Below, one piece after another: positions 32,873 through 43,940 of a DNA stretch of 64,000 nt. Source of the stretch: Coniochaeta sp. PMI_546 (taxonomy: Eukaryota; Ascomycota; Sordariomycetes; Coniochaetales; Coniochaetaceae); assembly GCA_021432605.1 (NCBI GenBank), contig MU271148.1, positions 565,362-629,361 on the forward strand. Reading direction: 5' to 3'. Numbering within the stretch: the first letter of the stretch is position 1; each line of letters begins with the position of its first letter. Made by a program: the position numbers and the translations under genes. Under the pieces are notes generated by a model. That model did no database searches and had not been told where the DNA came from. It saw only the letters and a list, made by a program, of their open reading frames with translations.

Positions 32873-35097
32873 TGTCATGACGACTTGTTTGGTATATAGC
32901 ATCTGCCCCTTACCCTTGACATGACAAGACCGACTTCGATATCTATGGACGGCCACAACCATCTCCAATGGATGTTTTCTCGTAGCAAGACGGTCACTAC
33001 TTAGAGATGGCTCACGTCGAGACCAGTTAGAGTATCACCATTAAACATTCTAAGACGACCCATTTCCAGACAGATTCGGTGTTGGGGTGACCTTAGCCAG
33101 TGGTGCCGGTATCACTTCTGCTCTTAAGCTTCGGTGCAGCTCGTGACGACATCCTTCGAGTTCTTGTGGGAGGACCGAGAGGTACATTGCGGTCGACCTG
33201 CGCAATTACCTCGTTCCAATACGCTAGAAAGTCGCATCCACGGCCCAAGTGCATCCGTTTTGTCGACCTCGAGCTAGGAGCTGATGACATGAACGAATTG
33301 AGATGCTTGCCCCACATTGTCCAGACATGCAACAACTCGTGTTGACTGCCTGTGGACTCTAAAACTCACCTATAAGCCGGGATCCGGAAACTACCTCATC
33401 TGCGTCTTGCTTGTCGAAGTGATAGAATTCCAAAGATGGTCCCTCGCGGTAGTCGAGCGCAGCCATGAACCCCCGGTTGTCTTGGAGATTGACCGAAAGA
33501 AGCTCGAGTCTTCCTTAGCCATGAAGACCTGGATTGGGCTGCAGTTCCAGACGATGAATATGCTAGCTTCCGGTACAATTATGAGTAGTATCTATACGAG
33601 ATCTGTCTCATGGCCTTCTCTATCAAAGTTTCTGATATTTCTGCCTTGCTTGGTCAGTCGCTGCTTCGAACGTAGGCGATGCTGATCTTTAAAATGGTAG
33701 TAGGCAGTTAGCTTGCTAAGAGGACCTCTGAACAATACGGTACATTGTGAAAAAATAGTAATACCTTCTGCAATAGTTGTTACTTCAACCCATGCTGTTG
33801 TGTCCGAGCCCTCAATGCTCGAGGCAACAAGCCACAGCAAACTGATGGATGGTAAGTATTGTGGGATATACCGAGGTAAGCTGCAGAGCACTTAGAAAAC
33901 CTATGATAATCGACAATGGTAGGTCGAGAAACTACAAGGGGCCAGACTAAGTCGTTGCGAAGCGATTATACGTGTTACTCTCAGCCTTGTCTTGTATGGG
34001 CGGAATATGTAGACGTAGACTATCCTTTCTAAGCTTGGAGGAAAGGGTTCAACGCCAAGCCCATTGCGAACACTAGGGACTAGGAGAAAATGTGACAGGC
34101 ATCGAACTGAATTACACGCCTGTAGAACAAAGAGTGTGTCTCTCGCCAAGTAGAACAGGCGAGCAGGCATGTGGACTTTTTGGGGAGGAAAAAAAAACGT
34201 GGTAGAGGTTACAAAATAGGCCTCTAACAGACACAAATAGATAGGGTTATGGTCACAATGTGGGAATTCTCAGGGAGGCCGCCCAAGAGGAGCAATCTTC
34301 TTACCCATCCAAAAGGGAGGTGGGCGATGGTCCAACGAATTTCTCCCCAGTCGCCCGTTGACGGCCACAAGTCGGCCACGGACAACAAAGATCCTTATGA
34401 CCTCGCTTTGGAGATGTGATGGAGCTGTCCCCAGTGCGAGCGACCTTATGTGCGGCCCCATCGACATCTGACTAGGGGTCGCCGCGCTGCTGTTCAGTTC
34501 CCACCACTCCTGATCGACCACCCTTGTCAAATTTTACTCTAGATCGTGCACCTAAGCAAACAGACTGGCTGGTAATGAGGGATTTTGGGCATATTTCCAT
34601 ACGTAAGAAGCGGACTGACACGAGGGCCTAAGAGTTGTGAGGAAAGATGCAGTGGGGTAGAACAGGTTGGTCAAAGGTGGGTGATCTAGCAGTTGTAGCT
34701 TGGAAAGTGTCGCAGTAAGTGTTAAGGGTCGTTAATGCGGCAGGTCAGATTTTCAAGTATTGGTTCGTCATTGCACAGCCACTCCGGGAGCACGCTTTGG
34801 GTAAGTCGCTCAATGAGGTGAACAAAACAGTACTTGTTTTTACCCCTGAGTACTGCTAAACTTGTGTAAGCCATGTAAGTCGGGTCTCACATCTGCATTC
34901 CAGCGCAGGTGCAATGAGCAGCATGCACCGTACCTGTGACTTTGCCATGGTGTGCTTTCAGTCTTATTTAAGGAATTGTCTTCCTCATTATCGTGCTCCT
35001 CTCGCCTGTCTTTGATATTCTCTGGATTTTACTCTCATCTTATCAACTTGCATCACCAATCTTGAGTATCCCTGCGCTGAGGCTCTAGGAAGCGAAA
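32873..35097. other. Intergenic region with a possible trace of decayed coding sequence
   Basis: No intact gene. On the minus strand between about 33600 and 33093, coding-like stretches (for example GFMAALDYREGPSLEFYHF near 33480-33420, then CDFLAYWNEVIAQVD near 33230) lie in succession, broken by stops; I do not recognise the family. A TATTTAA motif at 34965-34971 and a pyrimidine-rich leader precede the ATPase start. Confidence 0.3.
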
Positions 35098-38000
35098 ATG
35101 GACTCCGATTATGAGCCAGATCTCGAGAAGTCAGCGCCAGCAGACCGCATCCGTTGGCGTGACGCGCATACTGCCCGTCAACGTCAAGGACAGCCTTCGG
35201 TCTCGCTGCACCGCTCGCGCTCTGCTGGTTCGTTGTCCATACGCAGTGCTCGCTCGCGCCAGGTCGACCCCAATGTTATTCTGCCTATCCAATACCGCAC
35301 TGTATCATTCAATATCGAAGAATCCAAGGGCAAGGAGACCGTGAATCTTGCTCAGATCAAGGACAAGACTACCACGGGTACGCAACCTCTGACTCCATTC
35401 CCAGTTCGTAGACCTGTGTGATCTCACCATTAACGATGTTCGTGGTTTAGAGCTGTCCGACCTTGACTGGCACACTATCTCGACAGACGAGGCACTGAGA
35501 AGACTCAGTTCGAGCCTTGAGCACGGTCTCTCCGCCGACCAGGTCGATCGCAAGCAGAAGGAATATGGCAAGAACGAGCCTTCCAAGCCTCCCTCCAACA
35601 CCCTCTCCAAGTATTTTTTCTTCTACGCGAAGGTACAATGTCATCTCCCAAGATGCTCCCAAGGATGGGTCCCTTCTGACACATGATTAGGGGTTTGGGC
35701 CTGTCCTGCTCACTGGAGCAGTCCTGGTTTTCCTTGCATGGAAACCTCTTGGACAACCGCCTGCACTCGCTAATTTGGTAAACCAACTCCAAAAATAAGC
35801 GCAATAAACACGTCACTCTTACTAATGGAATGTCATTGCTACAGGCTCTTGCAATCGTCTTAGTTGGTGTGTTCGTCCTTCAGGGCACCTTCAACATGTT
35901 CCAGGACTGGAGTACGAGTCGCGTCATGGCAAGCATCAAGGGTATGCTCCCGGAAGACTGTCTGACCAGACGCGACGGTCGGAACGCATCCATCCCTGCT
36001 CATGAGCTTGTCCCTGGCGATATTGTCTTTGTCAAAGCTGGAGACAAGCTCCCTGCCGATTTGCGATTCGTCCAGGTGTCTAGCGATGCAAAGTTTGACC
36101 GAGCCGTCTTGACTGGCGAGTCGGTCCCCCTGGCTGCAACCGTTGATTCGACTGATGACAACTACCTCGAGACGAAATGTATAGGTCTTCAAGGCACGCA
36201 TTGTACCTCTGGCAAGTGTACTGGTCTGGTCGTCTCCATAGGGGACAAAACCGTCTTCGGACGTATTGCCCGGTTGACCAATGAGCCCAAGAGCAAGATG
36301 ACCACCCTCGAAAGAGAGATCATGTATTTTGTCTTCGTAATTTGTGCCATCATGTTTAGCATGATTTCTCTTGTGTTGATTCTATGGTGAGTTCATTCTC
36401 GGTTTCCCGCGAGAACGAGAGAGCCAACGGAGGAAGGTATCGTGACTGACAGAAATTCGCAATAGGGGAGCTTGGCTTCGAAAAGACCATCCCGACTGGA
36501 TCAACGTCCCGACGCTGATCGTCGACGCCGTATCCGTCGCTATTGCCTTCATTCCCGAGGGTCTACCGATTGCGGTCACAGCTAGCCTCACAATCACGGC
36601 AAATATCATGCGCAAGCAAAAGATCCTCTGCAAGTCCCTCAAGACCGTCGAAACTCTTGGCGCCGTATCCGTTATTTGCTCTGATAAGACGGGTACCCTG
36701 ACTGAGGTAAGTTGAGGTCTACTGCTCGATAATTGATAGGTTAGCCGCTCATCGATGGCAGAATCGAATGACGGTGACAGAGTACTATATAGGCTCGAGT
36801 AGCCTTTCAGTTGAGGGAGCCCTGGCTGGCGATGGACTGATTGCTACCTCAGCCATCTCCCAACTCCGAGCCATGACGGCGCTGTGCAATGGTGCCGATT
36901 TTGACGCCGTGGACATGCATACACCTATTGAGAGGCGCAAAGTCTACGGTGATGCCACCGACCAGGCCATTTTGCGCTTTGCCGAGCAGCTTGGCTCGGC
37001 CCGCGAGTTGCGTCAAGGCTGGAAAAGGACATTTGAGCTTGCGTTCAACAGCAAAAATAAATTCATGATCCGCACCTTCGAGCTAATCAAGACGGAGGCT
37101 GTCAATGGAGCACTATCCGAGTGCGGGGACAAGGCCTTTCAGGAGGACCTGTAAGTCTTCTGCCGTTGCTTTCGCACGTGAGCCTGTTTCCAAGTAATAA
37201 ACACCCAACTGACTGTGCAGCAGCCTTTTGACCATCAAAGGCGCTCCAGATGTTCTTATCGGCCGTTGCTCTCACTTCGTTACTAGCACCGGTACTGAGC
37301 AACCACTCGACGCGGCTGCGAAGACGTCCTTCGAGGAGATCAAGAACACGTATTCGTCCCAAGGAAAACGCTGCATCCTCCTCGCCCGCAAGGTCATCCC
37401 CAAAGCGAATATCAATTCCTACTCGGGATCGACTGAGTATGAACGCGAGATGATAGAACAATCCAAGACTGGTCTCACTCTCGTCGGTCTTGTGGCCATC
37501 GTTGACCCCCTCCGTCCTGAGATCTGCGACGTTGTCTCCACTCTACGGGGCGCGGGCATCCGCATTTTCATGGTAACCGGTGACTTCGCCCTCACGGCCC
37601 TTGCAATTGCACAGGACGCGGGTATCGTCACCGTGCCAGCGCCTGCAGTGCACAAGGTTGCCGACTTGCCGCGCCAGGAAGAACCTGATGCGGACGGTAC
37701 CAGCTCCCCCGAGACTGGAAGCAAGAAAAACACCATTTTGTGTCCGGAGCGACGATCCATCGTTATTAGCGGACCCGAGATGTTTCATCTGACTGACTAT
37801 CAGTGGAAGGTCCTGACAAAGTATCAAGAGATTGTTTTTGCGCGAACCACGCCCGAACAGAAGCTCCGCATTGTCCGAGAGTTCCAGAGGGACAATGTTG
37901 TTGGTATGACTGGCGATGGCGTCAATGATGCGCCCTCGCTGAAGGCTGCGGACATCGGTATTGCTCTTGGTTCGGGATCGGACATTGCTATCGAAGCTGC

Positions 38001-38887
38001 GGATATGGTCCTGCTCGAGTCTTTTGCGGGTGTCGTTGAGGCTGTCAAGTATGGACGCGTGGTATTCGACAATCTCAAGAAGGTTATTGCGTATTTGCTT
38101 CCTGCTGGAAGGTGAGTGAACTCTTGTCCCTCATATTGGGGAGTGCCCTTGATACGGAAACGTTGTTGACGGTGTCTCCTCTAGTTTCTCCGAGTTTTGG
38201 CCCGTCATGATGAATGTTCTCTTCGGCCTCCCTCAAATCCTATCATCGTTTCTCATGATCATTATCTGCTGCTTCACCGACTGTGCTGCAGCTACAGCCC
38301 TCGCTTACGAGAAGCCTGAGGCAGATGTCCTCCTCCGCAAGCCGCGCAACACAAAGACCGACCGCCTCGTCAACTTCAAGCTCATCGGATATGCCTATGG
38401 CGTAGTCGGCATCATCGAGACCTCAGCCTCCTTCGCAATGAGTTTCTGGTATCTCCAGAAACACGGCATCCCGTTTTCCGTCCTTTGGCTCTCGTACGGC
38501 GTCTTGCCGGACTGGATCGATCCAGACTACTACGCTCAAAAGGTCAACGAAGCGTCGTGCATTTACTTCGTCAACCTGGTCGTGATGCAGTGGTTCAATC
38601 TCATGGCAGTGCGGACTCGCAGATGGTCGGTAATCCAGCAGCCACCGCTATTCAACAAGGCCACGCAGAACTGGTTGCTGTTCCCGGCCATCCTGTTTGC
38701 GCTGGCGATGGTTTTCTTGTGGTGCTATATCCCGGCGCTGCAGATCGTCATTATCACGGCCCAGGTGCCAGTTGAGCATTTCTTCATTCCAATGGGCTAC
38801 GGTCTGGCTCTGTTGCTTATCGATGAGGCTCGCAAGTCTGGCGTTAGGAAGTATCCTACTGGTATGCTTGCTCGTATTGCGTGGTGA
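35098..38887 (+). CDS. P-type ATPase, Na+/K+-ATPase alpha-like (type IIC group)
   Basis: Membrane cation pump of 1103 residues. Exons: 35098-35377, 35451-35632, 35691-35777, 35845-36386, 36466-36706, 36762-37150, 37224-38111 and 38185-38887; introns are 55-79 bp and all phases agree. In order: a Ser/Arg-rich cytosolic N-terminus (1-90), the cation-ATPase N domain (SDLDWHTISTDEALRRLS), the actuator with the conserved TGES block (LTGESVPL), and the membrane segment with IPEGLP. The phosphorylation loop follows with Asp437 in CSDKTGTLTENRMT, then the nucleotide domain with KGAPDVL, hinge GDGVNDAPSLKAADIGIALG and the C-terminal membrane domain opened by PAGSFSEFWPV. This sequence type belongs with animal Na,K/H,K pumps and fungal relatives, not with ENA exporters or PMA1. 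Probable substrates are Na+/K+. No beta subunit is visible nearby. Confidence 0.92.
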
Positions 38888-39467
38888 AGCTGAGAGTCGG
38901 CATATCGACCAAGCGGATCATTCGGCGTGGACCCATGCCTCGTTCGGCAACTTAGATGGTAGAGCTCAGCGGGCAATGCGAACTTTTCCGACAAGCCGGC
39001 TTATGGAGTATGGTTATGCTCGACCACTGCGTAGAACAGGTAAAGGACTTGCTCACGCGAACTTAACACAGGTTATCTGTGATTATAGCACTTTGATCGA
39101 CCGTTGGGAACGACGTCACACATGGATGCCAGACTTGGAAGAAGATTGGTTCGCTAGGAACTGCACGTGAGTAGGGGTACTCGCAGATAGCACCGGAAAA
39201 GCACGTTATCCGAATATGGCACCATTTCTGTGGTGGACCAAGCAGCTACGCATGTCGAGCACAAGTGACTCATCAGCGAGAGGATGAGGTTTGGGACTAG
39301 CTCTTCTAAGCTCAATATCTAACTATGAGGCCTCTCAAACACATGGACCCGCTGATGGGTCGAATCTGACGTCGGGCACTACTGATAACGTCTTCTCTCC
39401 CATTCCACATGAATCGCCTTAATCTCGACACCGATTGTGCCAGGAGGAGCGATTTATCCTTTGCCAT
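38888..39467. other. Convergent intergenic region
   Basis: 3' sequence of the ATPase and of the Hsp70-like gene. Nothing else supportable. Confidence 0.4.
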
Positions 39468-41710
39468 CTACCCTCTGTACAGCGTTTCCACGACGACGAT
39501 GTCCTCGCCCAAGACGCATCCGTCGCAAACCACCTCGAAGCGCACCGTATGCCCATTCAGGTACGCCCGGACCTTCAAGGCGAAGTTCCAAGCCAACAAT
39601 TCTTTGGCGGCCTTCCACTTGATCCGACAGAAAGTATACGCTCTAGGGCCTGTCTGGCTTGTCGAAGATGATGTGGGAATCACATCGGAAGTGCGATAGA
39701 TGGGCACGTAGTGGCATCCATTGTCGATGTTTGACTCGAATGCGCTGCGGTGAAGATCAAACTGCTTAACCTGACCCGCCAAGACCTCATCACCCTACAC
39801 ACGAGAATGGGCGATAGTTAGCGGGAGGCCTCTTGAAGCAGCGGCAGGAAAGAGTGGTCGGATTTATCAGACCTTTTGGATGAACCAGGTGATTTCGTTG
39901 CCGGGTTCGATTCCGCACCGGTATCCGTAGCTCATACGAGCAATCCGAGACACGACGTGGATCGGGATCTCGGGAGAAGCCGGTGCCATGGAGGGAAAGG
40001 CCGCGGTTCTCGGAATGTTTCCAGAACTTCTTAGGGCACCAACGACCGCACCTTCACTGACAGCAATGCGTCTGTCATACAGAGCGGTTGAGTCAGTACA
40101 CTGCCTTCTTTCCAAATCAGGCACAACTCACCCATCACTGTTTGCGAAGTGCATGTATCATGGGGCCAAAGTGAGCGGAAAATTCCTCCTGAAGGAAGTA
40201 GTTGCATCCAAAGCCGCCGGTAAGAACCATCACCTTGAAAAAGTTTGTATTAGCCGAGAGCCTGGTCATCGCTTTGTGCCACGTACCTTGGGCAACCTTT
40301 TTCTCGTTTCCAGCAGGGCCATCACCTGCGCCCTGGCAAGTCCGATGATGGAATTGGTAACGGAGCGAAACACTGCGCTAACCTCGTCGCTATTGGAGGG
40401 TCAGTTTGGGACGCCAAAGAGGCATGAATGTATGGCATCACTTGCTTCGAGATTTTTAGCAATGGCCCGGAGGGTTCGTCATTGTCACCTTGCAAAAATA
40501 CCGGGTATTCTCGGCCAATTGTGGCCACAGAACAGGGAAAAGTTAGCTTGATCCTCTGTTCCCACTCGTCTCTCATGAAGGTTACGGTTCTCTCCCTGTT
40601 GATGTTGACATGGCGTCTCATCTCGGCAAGCTCTGCAATTTTGCGGTAGATAAGAGAATTGAAGGAATTTGCCATGAATATCGCACCGCAGAGCTGACTC
40701 TCATGGGCGAGGCATTCCCGAACAGCCAGGGGCGACTCGGATATGACTTCGTAAGACGAGACGTCCTTGGCATGTCTATCAGCGACGAACAAGCGAGGGT
40801 ATACAAACTGATAGAGTCAAACTCACAACCGTACCACCGCCACAGTCGCAAATAACTACCAAGTCGCTGGCCTAAGCCTAATATTAGCATTTTGTCTCCT
40901 CCATTTCCATAACAGGATCAAGAGTCAAGATGACAGTTCTGTAGTTGGTGACACGTAAACTCTGGGACAATACGAGAAGAAAAGGAATCGGTGGGGGGTG
41001 ACATCAGTACCTTGCAACGCCTTGATCCGGCCAATCTGGGCAACACACTCAATGCGGCGGCCTCAGACTCCGTAAGGAACTCCATATTGGCCAGACTGCG
41101 TCCGATGTTGAGGATGCCTGACGCCAAAATAGCGTCCCACACCCGAGCGATAGCGTCCTCACGCCAGGTAGCTGGGATGGTGAAAACGATACGAACAGTC
41201 ATGTCTTCGGACAATGTATATTCTTCTGCGATTCGGGATTTGCAGGCGTTCCAGAGACAACTCAAGTACTTTGCTACAACCGAGACTCCCTTCATTCCTG
41301 CAACATGTCTGATAACCCGGATAGCTTCGCGTACTTCGTCCAAATTGCTGGAATGAGCGGGGTGATCTGGCAGATCCTCCTCGTGAGGCAGGGTGAGCTT
41401 GAGTAGCGTGAGGGTCTGAGCACCGGGTCGAATGAAGGGACCCCATTCGGCAGCATTCGGATCAGCAGCAAGAATTGTAGGAATCCTTCCGCTCCTGGCA
41501 ACACTCATGGTTTGGATCCTGAGAGACTGTGTGGTGCTAGGATCAAGGATGGCAAACGAGAGAGATGAGAAGCTTTAGAGGTCAGTTGCCAAATACACAG
41601 TCATGTGGTGATGGAGATGTCTTGTTGCTGGGGCCGTCCTGATGGGACGCGTGCTCAACTTACGTCGTGCCAAGGTCGAGCCCAAGAAGAAGGACACTGC
41701 CGGAAGCCAT
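39468..41710 (-). CDS. Hsp70-like ATPase (actin-fold) of a fungal accessory family
   Basis: Predicted 546-residue protein. Exons: 41710-41664, 41518-41011, 40871-40827, 40765-40442, 40382-40287, 40233-40139, 40071-39873 and 39794-39468, with consistent phases; the acceptor of exon 2 could be slightly upstream (adding five residues). Nucleotide-binding landmarks of the Hsp70/actin fold are present: phosphate-1 LGLDLGTT at residues 9-16, IVFTIPATW, a connect motif in TESEAAALSVL, phosphate-2 VVICDCGGGTVDV and the adenosine motif VLTGGFGCNYFLQ. The C-terminal 180 residues do not look like a canonical substrate-binding domain. Unlike housekeeping Hsp70 it is intron-rich and diverged, matching the class expanded in filamentous fungi whose function is largely unknown. 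It is divergent from the repeat-bearing gene, 878 bp apart. Confidence 0.85.
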
Positions 41711-42588
41711 GTTTGGTAGTTCTTGGAGGTACCGGTGTCAGAGTATGATTAGCCGCTGCTGCGCAAGCAAGGAGGAGGATCTGAAGGAGTGGCTGGAGTG
41801 GCTATCTTATGTGCTCTGTTGGCCCTGGCCAAATTAGGTGCGTCAAGGGAGGGGGGATGTGATGGTTGAAAGTTGATAGCTCTTCCAAGCGCTCCTGTCA
41901 ACGTAGTTCCAAGGGCGCCTCCAGCCCGGCTCTTGCGAACTGGGTGTGACTCACATGTGCAGGACGGCATGAAACACACATGTCATATCTCATTACAACT
42001 GTATTGCCTCTCCTCCCAGGCGAATGGGGGTCAGATGCATTCACTCCTATTCAGCTGCAGTTTGAGGCGGTGGACTTTCAGCCGCGAATTCTTTCTTTAT
42101 TTGAAAGGGCGCGTGGCCCCATATCACATTTCTCCTGTTTTACTTGAGGCGCTGGACTAGCTTTGCCTTTGCAACGACTATGCGAGTTGTACCCACTAAG
42201 ATCCCTTTGTGACCTGTCAAGTGGCTTGTAAAGCAACCTGTCATGCGCTTTCCATGGAGAGATGCCGCTAAGTTTACCATGCGGTCACGTTGCACGTCTT
42301 TGAGATATGAGCGTACAGGGAGGCGGTCGGACTTCAAAGAGCCACCTCCGCTTTATCTCGACCGGATGCCATGGTTAGAAATATCCTCTGCTCACTTTCT
42401 TTATTTGTCCCCATGAGCCATCCTGGTCCGTTACGACCTTGTCCCACACTTTGCTTCCAGATATATATATGCGTTAGGACCTGGTCCCACATTTTGTTTC
42501 CAGATATATATATATATATATATATCCGGCATTGACTTCTCTTCGCCTTTAAGAATATACCACTACGATACCTCGACATAACGCCTCC
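41711..42588. promoter_or_regulatory. Divergent promoter region with duplicated 43-bp segment
   Basis: Between the start codons of the Hsp70-like gene and the 431-residue gene. The right half contains the tandem duplication and AT dinucleotide run listed separately. No coding sequence. Confidence 0.4.
42429..42526 (+). repeat. Two 43-bp tandem units ending in AT repeats
   Basis: The unit starting CGTTACGACCTTGTCCCACA (42429) recurs with few changes at 42472 (CGTTAGGACCTGGTCCCACA); both end in CCAGATATATAT. The second copy expands to an (AT) run at 42504-42525, 64-85 bp before the start codon at 42589, so it may serve as a TATA element. Confidence 0.85.
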
Positions 42589-43940
42589 ATGCCAACCCGA
42601 CGCACCAAGCAATTTACGCCCAGGCGCGGTTCGGCCCTCAAGCGCCAGAAGATGGGACGCGGGGCTGAAAACGACCTAGAAGATGCAGGACCAAATTCTT
42701 CCACACCAACATCGCCGAAAGACTGTGGACCTGGATTGGCAACTGCATCCATGTCCAATCACGATGCACAACCGGACATCGCCTCTATGGGTGACAATCC
42801 CTTGAAGGACGATTCCTCGAGGGACGATTCCTCGAAGGACGATTGCTCGAAGGCCGACTTCTCAATGGACGACGGCGCCAACGGGAACGACGGCGCCGGC
42901 GGGGACGACAGCGCCGGCGGGGACGACAGCGCCGGCGGGGACGACAGCGCCTCCAAGGAGAAGGACGTCTCTAAGATGCTCACCGACAGAGTGGAGGAAC
43001 TACAGCAGCAGCTCCGGAATGCATACTCATCCCAGAAAATGTTACGGAGCTTGACTTCGCCTCTGGACTCGTACAATGTTGATTGTGCGATAGGGGTCTG
43101 GCACGATCTCTCTGGGCATATACAAGCCGCGGGCTATCACGTTCCTGCAGGCCTATCCTGGGACAACCTGAAGGCCGAAACTCAAGAAAAGCTCAGCAGC
43201 TGGTCACCACATGCCAAACAAATGTTTGAGTCCCACGGCCGAGACCGGTCACCATTGTTCGCAGCATGGATTTGGCACATTCTTGTCGACAATCTATTCT
43301 CCCCGACAGGTGCTAGTAAATTATCGGGGAGCAATGAGTTGTGGGCAAGCTACCGCAAGCTCCAGGTCGCGTTCCACGGTGAGTGCCACAACTCTTACAT
43401 TATGGCTATGGATTGAAGCAGTGCTGACGGCTAGGACAAGCAGCACACCGCCTTTCCACCAACTTCCAAATGAAAATCAAGTATCACTTCTGGAATCAGC
43501 TTACCTATGAGCTCCTGCAGCCCGCCATGCCCGAGGACGAAATACTTGAGAATCATCACCACGATGGCTACGCCACAGTCGCCCAGGTGGTTGACCTCAT
43601 CAAATCAGAGACAGGCTGGGACGCACCAGCCGTCCTAGAGCGTATAGCTGTCTGTGCCGTCGCAATGTATGGCCAATTGAACATGATAGCGCTGGATTGG
43701 AGGATCACCTTTTGCCACCCAGTGACGGGCCAAATATCTGGCTTTTCATTTGAGAGCGAATACATGGACGTCGATGGATTTTCGAAGGAGGGTCCAGTCG
43801 ATCTCGTCACCGCTCCCCTCCTGTGCTTGCACGGCGATTTCGCGAGTTGGAACTATAGCCAGATGGACAAGATATCGAACATGAAGGTCCTCCTGGACCA
43901 GACTCGCGGACAAAAACAAACAGTCGGAGGACCTAGATGA
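42589..43940 (+). CDS. Unknown protein with Asp/Ser/Gly repeats
   Basis: Predicted 431-residue protein. Exons are 42589-43378 and 43435-43940; the 56-bp intron has GTGAGT and GGCTAG ends and the frame is continuous across it. Residues 1-70 are basic then Ser/Thr/Pro-rich. Residues 73-92 are encoded by four 15-bp units (KDDSS-like, 42805-42864) and residues 104-121 by three 18-bp units (GGDDSA, 42898-42951). A short coiled coil (DRVEELQQQLRNAY) follows. The remaining 290 residues are a globular domain (WHDLSGHIQAAGYHVPAG, FAAWIWHILVDNLF, SWNYSQMDKISNMKVLLDQ) of a type seen in uncharacterised fungal proteins. I recognise no catalytic motif. Repeat number is probably variable between strains. 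Head to head with the Hsp70-like gene. Confidence 0.75.

Noticed and set aside
39898-39925. GGGTTCGATTCC, a tRNA T-loop lookalike
   Set aside because: It lies inside exon 7 of the Hsp70-like gene and has no surrounding cloverleaf.
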